Both the position numbers and the translations under genes were made by a program. A stretch of 40,210 nt of DNA from positions 1 to 40,210 of the forward strand of contig CAKNIZ010000017.1 in assembly GCA_930980855.1 (NCBI GenBank), read 5' to 3'. The DNA comes from an uncultured Clostridium sp. GTDB lineage: Bacteria; Bacillota; Clostridia; TANB77; CAG-508. How positions within the stretch are numbered: the stretch's first letter is position 1; every line of letters starts with the position of its first letter. Positions 1 through 7,832 of this stretch are shown piece after piece. The notes under the pieces are model-generated. The model was not told where the DNA came from and did no database searches. It worked only from the letters and a program-made list of their open reading frames with translations.

Positions 1-71
1 ATCTATCAATTTCATAAAAGGTAAAATCGATTTACACAAAAAACTTTACACTCTCACCAAAAATAGAAAAA

Positions 72-356
72 TTGGTTGTAGAATCTACAGATAGTAGATC
101 TAATAATCAATTCTTTTTAAAAAATCTAGAGAATAATGATATTAAGAAACCAAATGAAAGAGTAATAGTAGAATACGATACAGGAGTAGTATTTGATGGA
201 AATGCATCAGAATTATATTCTGAAGACTATGAAGATGTAATAGATTTATTTGAGTCAGGCAAGACAAGTGATTATAGGGGTTGGGCAAAAATAACAATAT
301 ATTATAATAACATGCCTTATGTATGGGAAGGAAATGTAGATGTCAATTATAGATAA
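72..356 (+). CDS. Small hypothetical protein, possibly a 3' remnant
   Basis: An open frame of 94 codons from a TTG; the same frame is open back to a stop at 15-17, and no clear ribosome site precedes the TTG. The product is acidic and tyrosine-rich, with a well-formed C-terminal beta-like stretch (WAKITIYYNNMPYVWEGNV). I do not recognise the family. The weak start, the AT-rich surroundings and the neighbouring broken AbiE and dinD genes make a surviving tail of a larger mobile-element gene plausible, but that is inference. Confidence 0.35.
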   Translation: MVVESTDSRSNNQFFLKNLENNDIKKPNERVIVEYDTGVVFDGNASELYSEDYEDVIDLFESGKTSDYRGWAKITIYYNNMPYVWEGNVDVNYR

Positions 357-436
357 TTAACATAAGATTATAGAAAGCTATAAAAATAGATAAAGAAATA
401 TGAGTTAAATAATCTGGGGAAAATAGATAAAAAATT

Positions 437-889
437 TTGAAAAAATATAGAAAAACAAAAGCACTAAGTATAATTTGTCTAATCACAAACAAAAATAAAT
501 ATACGAGGTGCTTTTGTTATGAATATATAAATACAGCATGTTATTTGCTAAATTTAAGTGATAGAGCACCATATAAAATAGATGTAACTACTATAAATCA
601 TAATAATATAAGTGAAAATTTAGAAATTCACTATGTATCAAAAGATAAATTTAATATCGGAATCACAGAAATAAAAAGTCCATATGGCAATCCAATAAAG
701 GTGTATAATGCAGAAAGGTGTATATGTGATTTATTAAAAAATAAAAATGAAGTTGATATCGAATTATATAATAAGATTATTAAAAATTATTTTAAACAAT
801 CCAAAAAAGATTTAATGACATTAGAAGAATATGCAAAAATATTTAATATACAAGAAAAATTTGAAAACATTATGGAGGTATTAATATAG
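437..889 (+). pseudogene. Truncated AbiEi-type antitoxin (type IV toxin-antitoxin)
   Basis: From about residue 30 on, the product follows the AbiEi antitoxin family: a LNLSDRAPYKIDV segment, then IHYVSKDKFNIGITEIKSPYG, and the IKVYNAERCICDLLKNKNEVD stretch typical of these transcriptional repressors. The first ~28 residues are not family-like, and the N-terminal winged-helix DNA-binding half is missing, so the gene is probably decapitated. AbiEi normally represses its own operon and counteracts the nucleotidyltransferase toxin AbiEii. The partner directly downstream is also destroyed. An 11-bp inverted repeat (454-464 and 508-518) sits at the break. Family call from remembered motif similarity. 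Confidence 0.7.
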
Positions 890-1024
890 TGATTGACTAT
901 AGTGAATTATTCGAAAAGTCAAAAAAACTTGCAAAAGATTCAGGATTAGCACAATTATGCTGAAAATATTGAATTTAAAGAGATAATTGAAGTTTTAATA
1001 GAATTTTTAGATAGTATTAATTAG
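889..1024 (+). pseudogene. Remnant of the gene downstream of AbiEi (probably the AbiEii toxin)
   Basis: A GTG overlaps the antitoxin stop (TAGTG), the usual translational coupling in AbiE operons. Only 24 codons follow before TGA at 961-963. Shifting frame at 959 gives a further 21 codons (AENIEFKEIIEVLIEFLDSI) ending at TAG 1022-1024. The two pieces fit the start and end of a coding gene joined by a large internal deletion. That it was the AbiEii nucleotidyltransferase rests on position only; no catalytic motif is left. Confidence 0.4.
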
Positions 1025-1080
1025 ATATACTATAAAGAAAAAATAAGAAACTTACTTAACATAAAATCGAATTAGTGTCA

Positions 1081-1120
1081 AGAAATATCGCTTGATATTT
1101 CTTTAATTTTATAGTATAAT
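1081..1120 (+). promoter_or_regulatory. ssrA promoter overlapped by a perfect 9-bp hairpin
   Basis: TTGATA (1092-1097), a 17-bp spacer and TATAAT (1115-1120) form a near-consensus sigma-A promoter. Transcription would start near 1127, about 10 nt before the mature tmRNA end. The -35 box lies inside a dyad: AGAAATATC (1081-1089), loop GCTT, GATATTTCT (1094-1102), followed by a T-rich run. The same bases could also terminate transcription arriving from the AbiE remnant. Confidence 0.75.
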
Positions 1121-1137
1121 TTAATAGATGCATATAT

Positions 1138-1497
1138 GGGGATGTAATTGGTTTCGACAGTTACTAAGAAATATTTATAGCGAGTAGTGGATGGTTGCTT
1201 TGGCCACTTTAAATCAAGCAAATTAAATATAAATGCTAATAGAAAACAAGAATTAGCTTACGCTGCCTAAGTTGCAGTGACGTCTTACCTTAGAGCCTAC
1301 TGCTAAGAATAAGGCGACGAATAAAGTAGGAAACGAAGTTATCTAATCCATTTAGATAATGGGTAATATAAATGGATAGGGATGAAATGCATTGTTTGTT
1401 TGCACGTTCATCCAGAAAGATTAAAAACAAACTGCACTCGGAGAAGTAAATATGGAAAAGTAATTGGACGTGAGTTCGACCCTCACCATCTCCACCA
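1138..1497 (+). ncRNA. ssrA: tmRNA (transfer-messenger RNA)
   Basis: The 5' end GGGGATG pairs with the 3' end CATCTCC before an encoded CCA (1495-1497), making the alanine acceptor stem. The T-arm GGACGTGAGTTCGACCCTCA is near the 3' end. The tag reading frame is at 1235-1270: A-N-R-K-Q-E-L-A-Y-A-A then TAA (the first GCT may be the resume codon or just precede it). The tag ends LAYAA, a degradation signal of the kind seen in Thermoanaerobacter-like clostridia rather than the commoner ALAA. With SmpB this RNA rescues stalled ribosomes and tags the peptide. Gene ends such as this are classic integration sites, and broken accessory genes lie on both sides. Confidence 0.96.
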
Positions 1498-1556
1498 ATG
1501 ACGTTTTTGGTCAAAATATAGAATAGATAAATACGAAATTAATAAGAAATGAAGTA

Positions 1557-1602
1557 ACCCTTCCTTAGTAAACGAAAAAGTTTAATAAGGAGGGGTATTT
1601 TT
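1557..1602 (+). terminator. Rho-independent terminator of ssrA
   Basis: A 17-nt stem arm (1557-1573) pairs, with wobble and one mismatch, with 1580-1596, and is followed by ATTTTT. It lies 60 nt past the tmRNA CCA end. Confidence 0.8.
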
Positions 1603-1646
1603 GTGAAAATTTTTATGTATAGAAATTAAAAAAAAAGAAAAACCGA

Positions 1647-1675
1647 TTGACATTTACAAACAATTGTTTTATAAT
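1647..1675 (+). promoter_or_regulatory. dinD promoter with a LexA-like operator
   Basis: TTGACA (1647-1652), 17-bp spacer and TATAAT (1670-1675). Between them is the palindrome AAACAATTGTTT (1658-1669), which fits the Gram-positive LexA pattern NAAC-N4-GTTN. DinD is a known SOS gene in other bacteria, so LexA repression at this spot is a reasonable inference. The promoter is intact although the gene behind it is broken. Confidence 0.6.
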
Positions 1676-1709
1676 AATGACTATATAATTAAAATATTAT
1701 GAGAAGGAG

Positions 1710-2275
1710 TTGGTATTATTGAATAATATATGGAAGAACAATAAGTCATTTGAGGATATAAAACATATTGACGAAAATGATGTTGAATTTTGGTATGCTA
1801 GGGAACTGCAACTAGTTTTAAATTATAAAGAATGGCGAAAATTTGAAAATGTTATAAACAAGGCAAAAGAATCCTGCGAAAACAGTGAAGTTAGTGTGTT
1901 TGACCATTTTGTCGACGTCGACAAAATGGTACAAATAGGTTCAGGAGCAAAAAGAAAACAAAAATGATCAAATTAACTCGTTATGCTTGTTATTTAATAG
2001 CCCAAAATGGAGATAGCAGAAAAAAAGTAATTGCTCTTGCACAAACATATTTTGCAGTTCAAACTAGAAAGCAAGAAATTACAGAAAAAGAATACAGTAT
2101 GCTAACAGAAGATGAAAAAAGATTTTATCAAAGAAATCTTACAAGAAAAGGAAATTATTCTCTTAATCAAACAGCAAAAAAAGCAGGAGTTAAAAATTTT
2201 GATAAATTTCATAATGCAGGTTATAAAGGCTTATATAATGGCGAGACTGCTGATGATATTGCAAAAAGAAAATAA
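1710..2275 (+). pseudogene. dinD: DNA-damage-inducible protein D, frameshifted and truncated
   Basis: Two frames together give the N-terminal ~190 residues of DinD. The first (1710-1967) carries FEDIKHIDENDVEFWYAREL and [20 protein letters not shown]; the second (1964-2275) continues with [36 protein letters not shown] and [18 protein letters not shown]. One base appears lost in the A-rich run near 1952-1964, which restores colinearity if added back. The usual ~80-100 C-terminal residues are absent: TAA follows the second frame at once and nothing family-like follows. RBS GAGAAGGAG precedes the start. The segment for FVDVDKMV lies in a 28-bp perfect palindrome (1903-1930). Confidence 0.85.
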
Positions 2276-2383
2276 AAAAGACTTAAAACAAAAATAATTA
2301 TAATTATTTCAAAAGCGAATAAGCTGTAAATATCTACCTCACCGCAATAAACAAAAAAACTTAATCCATTTTTGCAATACATA

Positions 2384-2412
2384 TTGATTTCAAACACAAT
2401 ATAAGATATAAT
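2384..2412 (+). promoter_or_regulatory. Promoter of the zinc-ribbon gene
   Basis: TTGATT (2384-2389), 17-bp spacer, TATAAT (2407-2412), 35 bp before the start codon. Confidence 0.6.
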
Positions 2413-2446
2413 AGTAACACATTATATTTTGACTGGAGGCTTGGCA

Positions 2447-2629
2447 ATGAAGAAAATACGGATAATGTGTTTCTGTTGCGGAGAGGCCCACACGGTTGCA
2501 AAGAAAGATTTAGTTCGTGTCGGTTACGGAAGGAAACGTCATTTACTAGAGATAAAAGGACGGTATTATGCTTTCAAATGCTACAAGTGTGGCAGACAAA
2601 TTCCAGTGGATAAAAACAGATTTAAGTAA
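2447..2629 (+). CDS. Small zinc-ribbon protein, compositionally foreign
   Basis: The ATG at 2447 is preceded by GGAGG at good distance and gives 60 residues. Two Cys knuckles, CFCCG (C8, C10, C11) and CYKCG (C45, C48), separated by a basic segment, suggest a zinc ribbon that binds nucleic acid or forms part of a complex. The function is not known to me. GC is about 42% (50 of 120 bases in 2461-2580) and arginine uses CGT/CGG/CGG, unlike the AGA-rich neighbours, so recent transfer is likely. It has its own promoter and a strong terminator and thus behaves as a self-contained cassette. Confidence 0.7.
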   Translation: MKKIRIMCFCCGEAHTVAKKDLVRVGYGRKRHLLEIKGRYYAFKCYKCGRQIPVDKNRFK

Positions 2630-2636
2630 ATCTAGG

Positions 2637-2664
2637 GCGGGGGATTTTCCTCCGCTTGTTTTTT
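2637..2664 (+). terminator. Terminator of the zinc-ribbon gene
   Basis: GCGGGGGA (2637-2644), TTT loop, TCCTCCGC (2648-2655) and then TTGTTTTTTG. Confidence 0.8.
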
Positions 2665-2699
2665 GTATAGGAAAAATTAAATTTTTCCTATACAAAAAA
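2659..2699. repeat. 20-bp perfect inverted repeat
   Basis: 2659-2678 and 2680-2699 are perfect reverse complements around one base. Each arm begins or ends in six T/A, so it could terminate in both directions. It starts inside the T-run of the preceding terminator, and a further 8-bp hairpin (2711-2718/2723-2730) follows. The 2630-2820 stretch holds no gene that I can see, only these hairpins and a GC-rich patch. Confidence 0.8.
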
Positions 2700-2820
2700 G
2701 TATTGCACACAATTTTACATTCGTAAAATTGGCGCACGAACAAACACGCAGGCGGAGTAAATTTAAAAGCAGCGAAATCTAAATGGGCCCGCTTTTGTTC
2801 TAAATATAAACAACAACTGG

Positions 2821-2849
2821 TTGAAAAGTAAAATAAAATAGTATATAAT
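2821..2849 (+). promoter_or_regulatory. Promoter of the hydrolase-transketolase operon
   Basis: TTGAAA (2821-2826), 17-bp spacer, TATAAT (2844-2849), 50 bp before the ATG. Confidence 0.65.
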
Positions 2850-2899
2850 TTTTTTGAAATTGGCAAGAATAAAACAGAACTTTTAGAAAGGACGAAAAA

Positions 2900-3841
2900 A
2901 TGAGAATAGAAAAAGTATATTTTAAATCCATAGACAATCTAAACATGATAGGCCTATTACATCTACCAGAAAAAGATAAAAAAGTAGATACAGTAGTAAT
3001 TTCAATGCATGGAATAACCAGCAATTGTCTAAAGTACAGAGAAGATGTACTAGCTCAAATGTTCACAGATATAGGAGTAGCATATTTCGCTTTCAATAAT
3101 AGAGGTCATGACATAATTAATACTTACGACAAAATAACTGATGACGATATGCATTTCTACGGTTCAGGTGCTGAAAATATATATGATTCATATTATGACA
3201 TAAAAGCTGCTATACTGTATATGCAAAGAATGGGATATAGTAATATAATACTTCAAGGACATAGTATGGGATGTACAAAAGTTGTATATAGTTATAATGA
3301 ATTCATTGAAAATCATGAAGATAGTATACTGGATAGTATAAAAGGTGTGATTCTATTATCAATGGTAGATATACCAACAGCATTAAAAAAGATTTTGGAT
3401 AAAAGTTATAAAAAAGTTATTTCATACTTGCAACTATTAAACAAAAAAGGAAAAGGTGACAGACTAATAATATTAGATGCAAGTACTCCACCAATAAAGC
3501 CAAGTACAATATTAAATTATGTAGAAAATAACGAAAAAATAAACTTCGCAAGGTTTGGAGATAGTAGATATTCATTCAAAGAATTAAATAACATAAAAGT
3601 ACCATTATTCATGAGATGGGGAAATATAAAAGAACTAATTTTCCAAGATCCAAAAGAATTAGTAGAATTCATGAATGAAAAAATAAAAAAAGAAGATAAA
3701 AACATATCATATATAAAAGGAGCAAATCATAATTACACAGGAAAAGAAGAAGAACTAGGAGAACAATTATGTACCTGGTATCTAAAGGAGGTAAAGAATG
3801 AAAATAACAAAAGTAGAAGCACTTCAAAAAATAGCAAATAG
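2900..3841 (+). CDS. Alpha/beta-hydrolase (serine esterase/lipase-like)
   Basis: A cytosolic alpha/beta-hydrolase of 313 residues. Visible landmarks are an oxyanion HG (37-38), the nucleophile elbow GHSMG with Ser122, and a C-terminal His277 in GANHNYTG. The acid is probably one of the Asp residues near 185-250. The family includes acyl esterases and peptidases; the substrate cannot be read from the sequence. RBS GAAAGGA precedes ATG 2900. Its last 44 bases overlap the start of the transketolase N subunit in another frame, so the two are probably co-transcribed and coupled. Confidence 0.8.
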   Translation: MRIEKVYFKSIDNLNMIGLLHLPEKDKKVDTVVISMHGITSNCLKYREDVLAQMFTDIGVAYFAFNNRGHDIINTYDKITDDDMHFYGSGAENIYDSYYDIKAAILYMQRMGYSNIILQGHSMGCTKVVYSYNEFIENHEDSILDSIKGVILLSMVDIPTALKKILDKSYKKVISYLQLLNKKGKGDRLIILDASTPPIKPSTILNYVENNEKINFARFGDSRYSFKELNNIKVPLFMRWGNIKELIFQDPKELVEFMNEKIKKEDKNISYIKGANHNYTGKEEELGEQLCTWYLKEVKNENNKSRSTSKNSK

Positions 3842-4667
3842 AATAAGAATGGATATTATAACAGAAATATACTATGGAAAATCTGGACATCCAGGAGGTT
3901 CATTATCCATAGCAGATATTTTAGCAGTAATATATTTTAATGAAATGAACATAAATCCTGATATGCCAGAAGATGCCTCAAGAGATAGATTAGTGCTATC
4001 TAAAGGTCATGCATCAGCTGCACTGTATGCTGCTTTAGCTGAAAAAGGATATATATCAAAAGACGAATTGTTAACTTTCAGAAATATAAATAGTAATTTG
4101 CAAGGTCATCCAGACATGAATAAAATAAAAGGCGTAGATATGACAACCGGTTCATTAGGTCAAGGATTATCTGTAGCAAATGGTATGGCATTAGCATCTA
4201 AAATGGATTCAATGGGGTATAGAGTATATTGTATTATAGGTGATGGAGAATTAGATGAAGGACAAATTTGGGAAGCAGCAATGACATCTTCAAAATACAA
4301 CCTAGACAATTTATGTGCAATAGTAGACTGTAATGGACTTCAGCTTACAGGTAAAACAGAAGAAATAAAAGGAATTAATAGTGAAGATATAGAACAAAAA
4401 TTTAGAAGTTTTGGATTTAATACAATTAGTATAAATGGAAATGATATATTCTCAATAATAAATGCATTTGGAGTTGCTCATATGACAAAGGGAAAACCAT
4501 CAGTTATAATTGCTAAAACTGTAAAAGGCAAAGGAATATCATTTATGGAAGGAAATGTGGCATGGCATGGAAAAGCTTTAAATGATGAAGAATACAAATT
4601 AGCCTTAGAAGAATTAATAGAAAAAGAAAAACAAATAGATAAAGAAATGGAAGGTGATAACCAATGA
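3798..4667 (+). CDS. Transketolase, N-terminal subunit
   Basis: The 289-residue thiamine-diphosphate-binding half of a split transketolase. It has SGHPGGS (29-35), LSKGHASAALYA (68-79), GHPD, and the TPP motif GDGELDEGQIWEA starting at residue 148 with the closing VDCN. With the next gene it moves two-carbon ketol units between sugar phosphates in the non-oxidative pentose phosphate pathway. RBS AAAGGAGG precedes ATG 3798. Split transketolases of this size are common in Firmicutes and archaea. Confidence 0.93.
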   Translation: MKITKVEALQKIANRIRMDIITEIYYGKSGHPGGSLSIADILAVIYFNEMNINPDMPEDASRDRLVLSKGHASAALYAALAEKGYISKDELLTFRNINSNLQGHPDMNKIKGVDMTTGSLGQGLSVANGMALASKMDSMGYRVYCIIGDGELDEGQIWEAAMTSSKYNLDNLCAIVDCNGLQLTGKTEEIKGINSEDIEQKFRSFGFNTISINGNDIFSIINAFGVAHMTKGKPSVIIAKTVKGKGISFMEGNVAWHGKALNDEEYKLALEELIEKEKQIDKEMEGDNQ

Positions 4668-5587
4668 ATATGATAGCAACAAGAGAGAGTTTTGGAAAAG
4701 CATTAGAAGAACTTGGAGAAGAAAATGGTAAAATAGTAGTATTAGATGCAGATTTATATAATTCAACAAAAACAGAAGAATTTAAAAATAGATTTCCAGA
4801 AAGATTCTTTAATTTAGGAATAGCGGAAGCAGATATGATAGGAACAGCTGCAGGACTTGCAACATGTGGAAAAATACCTTATGCTTCAACATTTGCAGCA
4901 TTTGCCAGTGGAAGAGTTTATGACCAAATAAGAGCAAGTATTGCATACCCAAAGTTAAATGTAAAAATCTGTGCTACACATGCAGGAATTACAGTTGGAG
5001 AAGATGGCGCAACACATCAAATGATAGAAGATATAAACCTAATGAGGGGTATGCCTAATATGTTAGTTATGTGTACATCAGATGATATTCAAACAAAATG
5101 GGCAGTTAAAGAAATAGCAAAATACAATGGTCCAGTGTATTTGAGACTTTCAAGATATAAAACTCCAGTAGTATATGATGAAAAAACAAAATTTGAGATA
5201 GGAAAAGGAATTCAAATAGGAGACGGAACAGATGCAAGTATAATTGCGACAGGAGTAACCGTTGCAGAAAGTATAAAAGCGATGGAAGAGCTAAAAGAAA
5301 AAGGAATCAATGTAAGAGTAATAGATATTCATACAATAAAGCCAATAGATAAAGATTTAATTATAAAATGTGCAAAAGAAACAGATAGAATAATTACGGT
5401 AGAAGACCATAATATAATAGGCGGTTTAGGAAGCGCAGTATGTGAAGTTTTAGCTGAAAATTATCCTAAAAAAGTTACAAGAATGGGAATAGAAGATACA
5501 TTTGGAAGGTCTGGAAGAGCTGAAGACTTAATGAGATACTATGGAATTGATAAAAATGCTATAATAGAAGAAATAGAGGGGCTGTAA
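4664..5587 (+). CDS. Transketolase, C-terminal subunit
   Basis: The 307-residue pyrimidine-binding and C-terminal half. It has VLDADLYNST, the catalytic FFNLGIAEADMIGTAAGLA segment and a C-terminal domain with the TVEDHNIIGGLGSAVCEVLA motif. ATG 4664 overlaps the previous stop by 4 bp and GGAAGG precedes it; an ATG six bases later is an alternative. DXS-like proteins share the fold, but the split arrangement and lengths fit transketolase. Confidence 0.92.
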   Translation: MNMIATRESFGKALEELGEENGKIVVLDADLYNSTKTEEFKNRFPERFFNLGIAEADMIGTAAGLATCGKIPYASTFAAFASGRVYDQIRASIAYPKLNVKICATHAGITVGEDGATHQMIEDINLMRGMPNMLVMCTSDDIQTKWAVKEIAKYNGPVYLRLSRYKTPVVYDEKTKFEIGKGIQIGDGTDASIIATGVTVAESIKAMEELKEKGINVRVIDIHTIKPIDKDLIIKCAKETDRIITVEDHNIIGGLGSAVCEVLAENYPKKVTRMGIEDTFGRSGRAEDLMRYYGIDKNAIIEEIEGL

Positions 5588-5604
5588 GAGCAACCCCTCT
5601 AATT
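5575..5604 (+). terminator. Terminator of the transketolase operon
   Basis: AGAGGGG (5575-5581) and CCCCTCT (5594-5600), then AATTT. It overlaps the stop codon and faces the convergent membrane gene. Confidence 0.6.
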
Positions 5605-6054
5605 TCATTGAACTTTTTTGATTTCCATTCTTCCAAACATGTCGGCAATAGCCAGAACTAAGCCGATAATCAGAGCAAACAAGAGGTGTGTAAGACCTAT
5701 TTCCACAATCAAGTTGATTGTGAAAAATGTAACAGTTGAGAGTAAGAATGCTAACAGGCCTTTAAGTATGCCTTTTGATGTCAGACAGACTATCAAACTT
5801 GCCACGAAGAAAATAATTTCTATCCACAGAAGCCACCGCGGGATGAAGAAGTCTGGAAATACCAGACCTGCCACCACATGGTAGCCAGCATGTAGGAAAG
5901 TCATCACTTTTAGTGGCAGATAGCCTTCCCGACACCATAGGTTTTGGGTTTTCCGACTTAAAATCATTGTCACCGCAAAGATGACGAAGATGATAAGCTT
6001 GGCGTCCTTAGAAAATGAGTTAAAAATGTAAGCCCATGAGTGAAAGATAACCAT
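5605..6054 (-). CDS. Four-helix membrane protein, compositionally foreign
   Basis: The start is set at 6054 (MVIFHSWAYIF), because AAAGGGG lies just upstream; the longer frame to 6108 has no ribosome site. The 149-residue product has about four hydrophobic segments and a charged tail (RMEIKKVQ). I do not recognise the family. GC is about 43% (130 of 300 bases in 5641-5940), clearly above the flanking operon, and the codon choice is mixed with CGG/CGC arginine. It may be a recent acquisition; compare the zinc-ribbon gene at 2447. Confidence 0.65.
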   Translation of the reverse strand: MVIFHSWAYIFNSFSKDAKLIIFVIFAVTMILSRKTQNLWCREGYLPLKVMTFLHAGYHVVAGLVFPDFFIPRWLLWIEIIFFVASLIVCLTSKGILKGLLAFLLSTVTFFTINLIVEIGLTHLLFALIIGLVLAIADMFGRMEIKKVQ

Positions 6055-6205
6055 GATGTTTTTACCCCTTTCAATTTTCAAAAAAGTTTGTAACTTCAAC
6101 CAAATCATTATCTTATATTATACCATAAAATGGGGATTTCGTCAATTTTAGCAGCTTTCCAGCCATTTTTAAAAACGAAAATTTGCAAAAAAAATAAAAA
6201 AACTA

Positions 6206-6234
6206 TTGCTAAAAGGAATTTTTTAGTATATGAT
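6206..6234 (+). promoter_or_regulatory. Promoter of the DUF1292 gene
   Basis: TTGCTA (6206-6211), 17-bp spacer, TATGAT (6229-6234). Confidence 0.5.
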
Positions 6235-6285
6235 ATAGCAAAGTGTAAATAATAACACATAAGAATATTTGAAAGGAGAATAAAA

Positions 6286-6591
6286 ATGGACGAAAACAAT
6301 AATGAAGAATTAGATAATATTGTTACATTGAAAGATGAAGACGGAAATGATGTTAAATTTGAATTTTTAGATTTAATTGAATATGAAGGAGAAGAATATG
6401 TTATTTTACTTCCAACAGAAGAAGTAGAAGATTCTGAGCCAGATGAAGTTGTTATATTACAAATAGAAAAAGCAGCTGAAAATGCAAATGATGAAGAATC
6501 ATATATAAGCGTTGAAGATGAAAATGTATTAAATGCAGTATTTGAGATATTCAAAGACAAATTCAAAGATGAATTCAATTTTGTAGATTAA
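6286..6591 (+). CDS. DUF1292 family protein (YrzB-like)
   Basis: A very acidic 101-residue protein with the DUF1292 pattern: NIVTLKDEDGNDVKFEFLD, then EYEGEEYVILLP and a run of Glu/Asp before VVILQIE. RBS GAAAGGAG lies upstream. In B. subtilis the relative yrzB is linked to yrzL and yrrK; here it stands alone with its own promoter and terminator. Function unknown. Confidence 0.85.
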   Translation: MDENNNEELDNIVTLKDEDGNDVKFEFLDLIEYEGEEYVILLPTEEVEDSEPDEVVILQIEKAAENANDEESYISVEDENVLNAVFEIFKDKFKDEFNFVD

Positions 6592-6597
6592 TAGCAA

Positions 6598-6640
6598 AAA
6601 CCTTTTGGTCTTAAAACTGCCAAAAGGTTTATATATTTTG
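6598..6640 (+). terminator. Terminator after the DUF1292 gene
   Basis: AAACCTTTTGG (6598-6608) pairs perfectly with CCAAAAGGTTT (6620-6630), followed by a T-rich stretch. Confidence 0.8.
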
Positions 6641-6689
6641 GGCAAATTTTTTGAAGTTAAAATCAGCCATAGAAAGGAATAAATTTATT

Positions 6690-7157
6690 ATGAGAACTTT
6701 TGCAAATTGGATGATAGCAATGTTTATGATAATGTATTGGGGATTTAGAGTAGTAGTTGCATATCAAGCAGCAAATTATGCAGATTTTTTTGTTAAGCCA
6801 ATAAACCTAACAATAGAAATAATTTTATTATTTGTAACTGTTGTATGTATAGTATTAGTATTTAAAAGAAAATTAATAGGTGGAATAATATACTTTTTAT
6901 CATATTTAGCATATTTTGGAACTGATTTAATTCAAACTGTTATTCCAGTATTTAGTGGAGAAGCAGTAGAATTAGAGGCAATGTCTGCATTTACATCATT
7001 TTTAGGAATAATTCTAGCATTTGCTGTTTTATTAGATTTAGCTGTTGATAAAGGAAGAAAGCCTAAAGATAAAAAAACAGACTGGTTTTATACAAATAAA
7101 GATTATGATAGAGAATATGATGATAGAGCAGACAGAAATAATTATAGAACTTTATAA
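6690..7157 (+). CDS. Integral membrane protein of unknown function
   Basis: The ATG at 6690 is chosen over the TTG at 6651 because GAAAGGAA lies 12 bp upstream of it. The 155-residue product has four hydrophobic helices followed by a ~35-residue, highly charged cytoplasmic tail rich in Asp, Lys, Arg and Tyr. No enzyme motif is visible. Flanking terminators (6598-6640 and 7164-7194) suggest a single-gene unit. Confidence 0.7.
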   Translation: MRTFANWMIAMFMIMYWGFRVVVAYQAANYADFFVKPINLTIEIILLFVTVVCIVLVFKRKLIGGIIYFLSYLAYFGTDLIQTVIPVFSGEAVELEAMSAFTSFLGIILAFAVLLDLAVDKGRKPKDKKTDWFYTNKDYDREYDDRADRNNYRTL

Positions 7158-7163
7158 TACAGA

Positions 7164-7194
7164 AAGAGTGGATTATAAAATCTGCTCTTTTTTT
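7164..7194 (+). terminator. Terminator of the membrane-protein gene
   Basis: A 10-bp stem with two G-T pairs (7164-7173/7180-7189) followed by T5. Confidence 0.7.
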
Positions 7195-7271
7195 ATATAA
7201 AATTTGCTATATATAAGCTTTTTATGATAAAATGTCAATAGAAAGTGAAGTTTAGTTAAAAAAGGTGAAAA

Positions 7272-7709
7272 ATGGTTAATACGAAATTAACAAGAAAGGC
7301 AATGAAAATAGCATATAATGCGCATATAAATCAAGTGGATAAATCTGAGGTTCCATATATTTACCATCCAATACATTTAGCAGAGCAAATGAATACAGAA
7401 ATAGAATGTATTGTAGCTTTACTACATGATGTTGTTGAAGATACAGATGTGACTTTTGAGCAATTAAAGCAAGATTTTCCTGAAGAGGTAATTGAAGCAT
7501 TAAAATTATTAACACATGATAAAAATACAGATTATATGGAATATGTTAAAAAGTTGAAAACAAATCCTATTGCAAAAAAAGTTAAAATAGCAGATATTAA
7601 GCATAATGCTGATGAAACTAGATTGGAAAAAATTACAGTAAAAGATATTGCTAGAAGAAATAAATATAAAAAAGCTTTAGAAATATTGGAAGGTGAGAAT
7701 AATGAGTAA
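7272..7709 (+). CDS. HD-domain phosphohydrolase (small alarmone-hydrolase-like)
   Basis: A 145-residue HD protein resembling the hydrolase domain of RelA/SpoT and stand-alone Mesh1-type enzymes. It has YIYHPIHLAE with His32, LLHDVVEDT with His52/Asp53 and the following E-D pair, and a later IADIKHNADETRL segment with metal-ligand Asp. This points to a Mn-dependent (p)ppGpp or nucleotide pyrophosphohydrolase; the substrate is inferred from the family. The stop overlaps an ATG (ATGAGTAA) that is a remnant rbgA start, suggesting that this gene once abutted rbgA directly. Confidence 0.8.
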   Translation: MVNTKLTRKAMKIAYNAHINQVDKSEVPYIYHPIHLAEQMNTEIECIVALLHDVVEDTDVTFEQLKQDFPEEVIEALKLLTHDKNTDYMEYVKKLKTNPIAKKVKIADIKHNADETRLEKITVKDIARRNKYKKALEILEGENNE

Positions 7710-7728
7710 TAATTTAAATATAAACTAG
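7693..7728 (+). pseudogene. Remnant of the rbgA 5' end left of the RhuM gene
   Basis: ATG at 7702 followed by codons for M-S-N-N-L-N-I-N and then TAG. The intact rbgA at 8863 begins M-S-N-N-L-N-L-N-W. Across 7693-7728 and 8854-8889, 28 of 36 bases match, including a run of 14 identical bases, and the Trp codon TGG has become TAG. The upstream genes also end alike (ENNE-stop, ENDE-stop). This looks like the original rbgA start, displaced when RhuM DNA entered. After 7728, nothing coding is visible up to 7832. Confidence 0.7.
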
Positions 7729-7832
7729 GCAAGATGAATTTATGGAAAACCAAGGAAAAATATAGAAAAATTAACATTTTATGAAGATATATTATTACAT
7801 ATTTTAATTTAAAATGGTAAAGGAGGTAAAGA

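Noticed and set aside
1290..1514. 74-codon minus-strand frame
   Set aside because: It lies antisense within the tmRNA gene and has no family features.
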